NCBI GenBank assembly: GCA_937917505.1
Contig: CALDMQ010000247.1
Coordinates: 1-5,756, forward strand
Length of the DNA: 5,756 nucleotides
Reading direction: 5' to 3'
DNA from: an uncultured Erysipelotrichaceae bacterium
GTDB taxonomy: Bacteria > Bacillota_I > Bacilli_A > Erysipelotrichales > Coprobacillaceae
The notes beneath the pieces were generated by a model. It saw nothing but the letters and a program-made list of their open reading frames with translations. It did not search any database and was not told the origin of the DNA. Below, in pieces: positions 1 to 3,743 of the stretch; position 1 is the first letter of the stretch, and each line of letters begins with the position of its first letter. The position numbers and the translations under genes were made by a program.

Positions 1-1
1 G

Positions 2-184
2 AATGCTAAAGAGGCATCATCAAAGAATTATGATTTATCTTTGATTTTTGATTTTCAATCTATTGAAGATTTAAATATTTATAGAGATCATCCTCTACAT
101 GTTGCATTTAGAAGTTTTATTACGCCTTTAAGAGATTTAAGAGCATGTATTGATTATGAATTTGAGGGATGTTATGAAGATTAA
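2..184 (+). CDS. Dabb (stress-responsive alpha/beta barrel) family protein, C-terminal part only
   Basis: The frame beginning at base 2 is open from the left edge to a TAA at 182-184 and gives 60 residues ending in the acidic tail EFEGCYED. The fragment has the shape of the C-terminal half of a Dabb domain: a strand (DLSLIFDFQSIEDL), the hallmark NIYRDHPLHVAF helix start resembling the family's 'Y.nHP.H' motif, then a final strand ending RACIDYEF like the family's 'R..vDYe'. Dabb proteins are small dimeric ferredoxin-like-fold proteins of about 100 residues, usually of unknown function in Firmicutes. The N-terminus lies outside the window, so start, length and promoter cannot be judged. Its last 11 bases overlap the start of rlmH, so the two are probably co-transcribed and translationally coupled. 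Family assignment rests on motif resemblance only; the frame itself is secure because it ends cleanly over the next gene's start. Confidence 0.72.
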   Translation, partial: NAKEASSKNYDLSLIFDFQSIEDLNIYRDHPLHVAFRSFITPLRDLRACIDYEFEGCYED

Positions 185-653
185 AGTGATTTGTGTAGGA
201 AAATTAAAAGAAAAATATTTGGTTGATGGAATCAAAGAGTATATGAAAAGAATATCGGGATATGCTGATATTGAAATGATAGAGGTGAATGATGAAAGAA
301 TTCCAGAGCGTGCTTCTTTAGCAGAAGAAACAATTGTGAAAGCTAAGGAAGGAAGACGTATTTTAGATAAAGTGAAACAAGATGATTTTATGATTTTACT
401 TGATGTACAAAGTCAGCAATTGGATTCTGTAGGATTTGCAAAAGAAATTGAAAAATGTATGATTAATGGAAAGAGTACAATTGATTTTGTGATTGGTGGA
501 TCTTTAGGACATGGACAAGAGGTATTAAATCGTGCAAATATGAAAATCAGTTTTTCACCAATGACTTTCCCTCATCAATTAATGAGATTAATTCTTGTAG
601 AACAAATTTATCGTGCTTTTAAGATTATTCGAAATGAAACATATCATAAATAA
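174..653 (+). CDS. rlmH: 23S rRNA (pseudouridine-1915-N3)-methyltransferase RlmH
   Basis: RlmH transfers a methyl group from SAM to N3 of pseudouridine 1915 in helix 69 of 23S rRNA, acting on assembled 70S ribosomes in the cytoplasm. The 159-residue product matches the usual family length (155-160). Visible family marks are the N-terminal strand KIKVICVGKLKEKY, the SPOUT cofactor-knot glycine motif FVIGGSLGHG (about residues 111-120), and the very conserved end MTFPHQLMRLILVEQIYRAF followed by KIIRNETYHK. I chose ATG 174 over an upstream start at 150 because the protein then begins MKIKVICVGK as in homologues, and GAGGG at 164-168 sits five bases upstream as a ribosome binding site. The start overlaps the upstream Dabb gene by 11 bases. 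The extreme C-terminus reads NETYHK where many homologues have GEPYHK or GEAYHK. A strong terminator follows eight bases after the stop, so rlmH ends its transcription unit. Confidence 0.97.
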   Translation: MKIKVICVGKLKEKYLVDGIKEYMKRISGYADIEMIEVNDERIPERASLAEETIVKAKEGRRILDKVKQDDFMILLDVQSQQLDSVGFAKEIEKCMINGKSTIDFVIGGSLGHGQEVLNRANMKISFSPMTFPHQLMRLILVEQIYRAFKIIRNETYHK

Positions 654-660
654 CGGACTG

Positions 661-691
661 AACTGTTAACAAAAAGTTGACAGTTTTTTTT
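661..691 (+). terminator. Intrinsic terminator after rlmH
   Basis: AACTGTTAAC (661-670) pairs with GTTGACAGTT (676-685) over ten base pairs, including one G-U pair, around an AAAAA loop. The last two stem Ts run into a tract of eight Ts at 684-691. This is a textbook rho-independent terminator that separates the rlmH unit from the polyamine operon. Confidence 0.92.
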
Positions 692-710
692 ATGAATAAT
701 TTGAAAAATA

Positions 711-739
711 TTGCTTTTATATATCATATTATGTATAAT
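711..739 (+). promoter_or_regulatory. Sigma-A promoter of the regulator-pot operon
   Basis: TTGCTT at 711-716 (-35, 4 of 6 matches to TTGACA) and a perfect TATAAT at 734-739 (-10) are separated by exactly 17 bases. Transcription would start near 746, leaving a leader of about 53 bases before the regulator's ATG at 799. It is the only good promoter seen between the rlmH terminator and the terminator at 5621, so it probably drives the whole operon. An autoregulating cupin regulator would be expected to bind near here, but I could not identify a convincing operator. Confidence 0.82.
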
Positions 740-784
740 GTACAAGTATTATAAAAAGATACAATTTGTTTAGTAAAAGTAAAC

Positions 785-791
785 AAGGAGG
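785..791 (+). promoter_or_regulatory. Strong ribosome binding site fixing the regulator start
   Basis: AAGGAGG lies seven bases before ATG 799. This shows that the longer frame opening at 766 is not used: its first 11 codons would span the ribosome binding site itself. Confidence 0.88.
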
Positions 792-798
792 CGTTTTT

Positions 799-1083
799 AT
801 GAATATTGGAAATAAGATCAAAGAATTGAGGATATCAAATGATTTGACTTTACAAGAACTCGCATCGAGAAGTGAACTGACCAAGGGTTTTCTATCTCAA
901 GTAGAAAGAAATTTAACCAGTCCAAGTATTTCTACTTTGGAGGATATTCTTGAGGCGTTGGGTACTAATTTGTCAGAGTTCTTTCAAGAAGATAAAGATG
1001 AGCAGATTGTTTTTCATACTCATTTACTAATTTCTGCTGTTCTTCCTTATTTTCTTCTGTTACTTGTTAACATTAAAAACTAA
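799..1083 (+). CDS. XRE-family HTH half of a PuuR-like HTH-cupin regulator, frame-disrupted
   Basis: The first 72 of 94 residues are a normal XRE-type DNA-binding domain: MNIGNKIKELR, helix 2 at about 17-26 (TLQELASRSE), recognition helix at about 29-37 (KGFLSQVER), then the family signature NLTSPSISTLEDILEALGTN and EFFQEDKDEQIVF. In full-length relatives of about 180 residues this is followed by a linker and a C-terminal cupin domain that binds a small effector; such regulators sit beside potABCD in many Firmicutes and are thought to control polyamine uptake. Here the frame leaves the family after F72 and ends in a hydrophobic tail (VLPYFLLLLVNIKN) with a stop at 1081-1083. The cupin domain continues in the +1 frame just downstream. 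As read, the product is an HTH protein lacking its sensor and carrying an oddly membrane-like tail. The start is firm (RBS 785-791). Whether it is a pseudogene, a truncated regulator or a frameshifted gene cannot be settled from sequence alone. Confidence 0.85.
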   Translation: MNIGNKIKELRISNDLTLQELASRSELTKGFLSQVERNLTSPSISTLEDILEALGTNLSEFFQEDKDEQIVFHTHLLISAVLPYFLLLLVNIKN

Positions 1084-1291
1084 GCAAAAATCAAAGATAA
1101 TGGAAAGTCATAGTGGTGAAGAATTTGGATATGTTTTAAAAGGTCATGTGATGTTAGTGAGAGGAAATAAGAAATATAAACTCAAGGCTAAGGAAACATT
1201 TTATATGAATGGAAAGGGATCACATTATTTAGAAAATATTGGTTTAACAGATGCGAAGATTCTGTGGGTAACAACACCACCTATGTTTTAA
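1064..1291 (+). pseudogene. Cupin half of the same regulator, in the +1 frame
   Basis: This frame encodes the C-terminal cupin_2-type sensor domain that should be fused to the HTH protein upstream. LLTLK matches the strand that begins the cupin part in relatives. Cupin motif 1 is seen in ESHSGEEFGYVLKG and motif 2 in KETFYMNGKGSHYLENIG, and the end ILWVTTPPMF is typical of the family. The frame is open from 1031, overlapping the HTH frame by about 50 bases, so a single +1 shift between 1031 and 1080 would give a 163-residue HTH-cupin protein, somewhat short for the family. Internal starts are poor: TTG 1064 and ATG 1100 (63 residues) have no convincing ribosome binding site. The sequence shows no further decay and the domain motifs are intact, so the break is recent, an error, or bypassed. 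It ends 18 bases before potA. Confidence 0.75.
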
Positions 1292-1309
1292 TGATAAAGG
1301 AGTAAGGAT

Positions 1310-2596
1310 ATGGAACAAAGACAAGCATTAATACAATTTAGAAACATTGTTAAAGATTTTGATGGTCAAATTGTTTTAAAAGGAATTAATTTAAATATTT
1401 ATGAAAATGAATTTGTAACATTGCTTGGACCAAGTGGTTGTGGTAAAACAACATTATTAAGAATACTTGGTGGTTTTATTGAAGCAAGAGAGGGAGCTAT
1501 TATCTTTGATGGGGAAGATATTAAAGATTTACCTCCTTATAAAAGAGAATTAAATACAGTTTTTCAAAAATATGCATTATTTCCTCATATGAGTGTTTAT
1601 GAAAACATTGCTTTTGGACTTAAAATCAAAAAGATGAGTAAAGATGTTATTGATCAAAAAGTCATGAGAATGTTAAAACTAATTGGACTTGAAGGTTATG
1701 AAAATAAGAATGTGACAATGCTTTCTGGTGGTCAACAACAACGTATTGCAATTGCTAGAGCATTAGTTAATGAACCTAAAGTTTTATTGTTAGATGAACC
1801 ATTAGGAGCTTTAGATCTTAAATTAAGAAAAGAAATGCAATATGAATTAAAACGTATCCAACAAGAAGTAGGGATTACTTTTATTTATGTTACACATGAT
1901 CAAGAAGAAGCTTTAACAATGTCCGATAAAATTGTCGTTATGAAACAAGGGGAAATTCAACAAGTTGGAACACCTGTAGAAATTTATAATGAACCTGCAA
2001 ATAGATATGTTGCTAACTTTATTGGAGAAAGTAATATTATTAATGGCATTATGTTAAAAGACTATTTAGTTAAATTTGATGACCATGAGTTTGAATGTGT
2101 TGACTTTGGATTTAAAGATAATGAAAGAGTTGATATTGTTTTAAGACCAGAAGATTTAGATATTGTATCAGTAGAACAAGGCAAACTTACTGGAGAAGTT
2201 GTATCAGTATTATTTAAAGGTGTTTGGAACGAAGTTATGGTAGAAACTGTTAAAGGTACTACAGTAACTGTAAATATGAATGTCATTTCCAATCGAGATG
2301 TTGAAAGTGAAATAAGAGATGAAAAATTAAGTGCGAATGATTTTTATGTAGATATTGAAGAAGTTGCTTCTTTAGATGATAAAGATATTATAGCACGTGC
2401 AGATGCTCAGGCATGGAATCCAACAGATGATGAATATACCTCTATTTCAAAAATTGAACACAATTTAAAAGAAGAATTAGGAGAATATCAAGTTACATTT
2501 TTTACTTCATCAGGATTATCAATTACAAGAAAGATTATTGTTGTGGATCAAAAATTCGTTAAAAATGAAAGAGCAAATGAAGCTCAGTGCTTTTAA
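1310..2596 (+). CDS. potA: Spermidine/putrescine ABC transporter ATPase PotA, 5' part up to a frameshift
   Basis: Cytoplasmic ATP-hydrolysing subunit of the polyamine importer. The ATPase core is complete: Walker A GPSGCGKTT (residues 40-48), Q-loop Q86 in TVFQKYALFPHMSV, signature LSGGQQQR (138-145), Walker B VLLLDEP with catalytic E163, D-loop GALD, switch H196 (VTHD), and the GTPVEIYNEP/FIGESN segment typical of PotA. The TOBE-type C-terminal domain begins at IVLRPEDLDIV (277-287) and LTGEVVSVLFKGVWNEVMVE, but after about residue 322 it is interrupted by material unlike normal PotA, an Ig-like surface-protein-type repeat (341-414). The frame stops at 2594-2596 after 428 residues; the rest of the protein lies in the +1 frame, ending at 2888. 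Skipping one base would give 525 residues, against 350-380 for ordinary PotA. ATG 1310 is preceded by AAAGGAG at 1296-1302, seven bases away. Transport function is likely if the core alone, or a frameshifted full protein, is made. Confidence 0.93.
   Translation: MEQRQALIQFRNIVKDFDGQIVLKGINLNIYENEFVTLLGPSGCGKTTLLRILGGFIEAREGAIIFDGEDIKDLPPYKRELNTVFQKYALFPHMSVYENIAFGLKIKKMSKDVIDQKVMRMLKLIGLEGYENKNVTMLSGGQQQRIAIARALVNEPKVLLLDEPLGALDLKLRKEMQYELKRIQQEVGITFIYVTHDQEEALTMSDKIVVMKQGEIQQVGTPVEIYNEPANRYVANFIGESNIINGIMLKDYLVKFDDHEFECVDFGFKDNERVDIVLRPEDLDIVSVEQGKLTGEVVSVLFKGVWNEVMVETVKGTTVTVNMNVISNRDVESEIRDEKLSANDFYVDIEEVASLDDKDIIARADAQAWNPTDDEYTSISKIEHNLKEELGEYQVTFFTSSGLSITRKIIVVDQKFVKNERANEAQCF
2330..2551 (+). 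repeat. Ig-like repeat 1 inside the PotA TOBE domain (coding)
   Basis: Residues 341-414 of PotA: begins SANDFYVDIEEV, has DIIARADAQAW in the middle, and ends GEYQVTFFTSSG followed by a basic strand and VVDQ. The order 'ANDF ... A.AqAW ... G.Y.VTF.T..G ... VVD' is, from memory, that of bacterial Ig-like repeats of Gram-positive wall-anchored surface proteins. It pairs with the second copy at 2586-2813 at protein level, not as a DNA repeat. Confidence 0.62.
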
Positions 2597-2888
2597 CTTC
2601 TTTAAAACAGTTGATGAAATCAAAGAATCCGTTACATTAGATACTGACTTAAAGACATGGGCAAATGCTATTGGGTGGAAGTTATCTAATGAAGAAGAAG
2701 CTGTTGATATTTATGTTGATTATGATTTTGATCCTGAAAATATCAAAGAAGGTGTCTATAAAGTACGTTTCTCAACTGAAGGTAGAGAATTAAAAGTACA
2801 TACAACTGATTTTATTGAAGAAGGACAAGAGGTCGGTTTAACATTTAGTCCTGAAGATATTCATGTTATGGAAAAGATGGTGTTCTAG
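2577..2888 (+). pseudogene. potA: Frameshifted 3' part of potA (second Ig-like repeat plus end of TOBE domain)
   Basis: This frame, +1 relative to the ATPase, holds the missing end of PotA. SAFNFF (from 2586) opens a second copy of the inserted repeat. The last segment, RELKVHTTDFIEEGQEVGLTFSPEDIHVMEK, is the normal final strand set of the PotA TOBE domain. A real protein end is therefore here, at TAG 2886-2888, and not at the TAA 2594-2596. The only usable internal start is ATG 2577 (103 residues, MKLSAFNFF), with just a weak AAAGAG a few bases upstream; an earlier TTG at 2538 has nothing to recommend it. Independent translation of this piece is possible but unlikely to be useful, as it holds half a TOBE fold. 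Most simply it is part of one potA gene with an extra base near 2585, or a gene read through by +1 slippage. Its TAG directly abuts the potB ATG in the same frame. Confidence 0.8.
2586..2813 (+). repeat. Ig-like repeat 2 inside the PotA TOBE domain (coding, shifted frame)
   Basis: About 76 residues from SAFNFFKTVDEI to KVHTTDF, with DLKTWANAIGW in the middle and GVYKVRFSTEG near the end. It aligns feature by feature with repeat 1: SANDF/SAFNF, EEV/DEI, ADAQAW/ANAIGW, GEYQVTFFTSSG/GVYKVRFSTEG. Its last strand also serves as the strand that re-enters the TOBE fold. The alignment shows which frame is correct on this side of the frameshift. Confidence 0.6.
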
Positions 2889-3743
2889 ATGAAGAAGTTT
2901 TCTCATTTAGCAGTTCCTTATATTGTTTGGAGCATTATTATGCTCTTATTACCAATGATATTGATTGCTTTTTATTCATTTACCAATAGTGGTAATAATG
3001 TTGTTAACTTTATGTTTACATTCGATAATTTTAAGAGATTTTTTACCGACTCAGATTTCTTATTGATTTTATGGCGATCAATTTCTATTGCATTAAAAAC
3101 AACAGCTATTTGTATTTTAATAGGATATCCTACAGCTTATTTTATCTCTAAGTGTAGTGAACGTGTCAGCAATATTCTTATCTTAGCTATTACATTACCT
3201 ATGTGGATTAATATGTTGGTTCGTACTTATGCATGGATTGGTTTATTATCAGATGGTGGTGTTTTACAATCTTTATTAAATATGATTGGCTTTGATAATC
3301 CTCAGCTTCTTTATACAGAAGGAGCGGTTATGTTAGGTATGGTGTATAACTTTGTGCCTTTTATGATTTTACAGATTCATACATCTTTATCTAAGATGGA
3401 TAAGTCTTTATTAGAAGCAAGTTCTGATTTAGGAGCGAATCCTCGTACGACTTTTTGGAAAGTGACTTTTCCGTTATCTTTGCCTGGTGTGATTAGTGGG
3501 ATTTCTCTTGTCTTTTTACCAGCGGTAAGTTCGTTCTTTATTCCTAAACTTTTAGGTGGTGGTCAGTATTTCTTAATAGGAAATGTGATTGAAAATCAAT
3601 TTATTACGGTTGGAGAATGGAATTTTGGTAGTGCGATTTCTATGATCATGGCTGTAGTTATGATGGTAAGTATGTATGCTGTTAGACAAGTAGAAAAGCG
3701 TAATACGGATGGTAGAAAGGAGAAAATCAATGAAAAAGCATAA
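2889..3743 (+). CDS. potB: Spermidine/putrescine ABC transporter permease PotB
   Basis: Integral membrane subunit that, with the PotC half of the next gene, forms the polyamine channel. The 284 residues match the PotB family length. Six hydrophobic segments are visible at about 9-31, 66-88, 96-118, 144-165, 197-219 and 246-266. The EAA loop that docks onto the ATPase is EASSDLGANPRTTFWKVTFP with LPG following (176-200). LPMWINMLVRTYAW and the FFIPKLLGGG segment are typical of PotB. The start codon directly follows the TAG of the potA frame and lies in the same reading frame, with only a weak GGAAAAG at 2870-2876, so initiation probably depends on ribosomes finishing potA. The last 14 bases overlap the start of potCD, another sign of tight coupling. 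The gene is intact and shows no sign of decay. Confidence 0.95.
   Translation: MKKFSHLAVPYIVWSIIMLLLPMILIAFYSFTNSGNNVVNFMFTFDNFKRFFTDSDFLLILWRSISIALKTTAICILIGYPTAYFISKCSERVSNILILAITLPMWINMLVRTYAWIGLLSDGGVLQSLLNMIGFDNPQLLYTEGAVMLGMVYNFVPFMILQIHTSLSKMDKSLLEASSDLGANPRTTFWKVTFPLSLPGVISGISLVFLPAVSSFFIPKLLGGGQYFLIGNVIENQFITVGEWNFGSAISMIMAVVMMVSMYAVRQVEKRNTDGRKEKINEKA
3716..3722 (+). promoter_or_regulatory. Ribosome binding site fixing the potCD start
   Basis: AAAGGAG lies seven bases before ATG 3730. The in-frame ATG at 3709, which would add seven residues, lies upstream of this site and is therefore probably not the start. Confidence 0.85.

Noticed and set aside
761..769. ACAATTTGT palindrome in the regulator leader as a possible operator
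   Set aside because: Four-base arms are expected by chance in such AT-rich DNA, and there is no second copy near the promoter.
692..798. Possible riboswitch or small RNA between the rlmH terminator and the regulator
   Set aside because: The stretch is fully explained by the promoter and a short purine-rich leader; no stable stem or second terminator is visible.
2062..2292. Minus-strand open frame opposite potA (76 codons)
   Set aside because: It lies wholly within the conserved potA frame and its translation is a Ser/Thr-rich low-complexity shadow with no ribosome binding site.
3709..3729. Earlier ATG for potCD adding seven residues
   Set aside because: It precedes the strong AAAGGAG at 3716-3722, which is correctly spaced for ATG 3730, and has no site of its own.
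2886..3743. TAG read-through making a PotA-PotB fusion
   Set aside because: The frames are in register, but an ATG follows at once and PotA and PotB are on different sides of the membrane interface as separate subunits; nothing suggests suppression.
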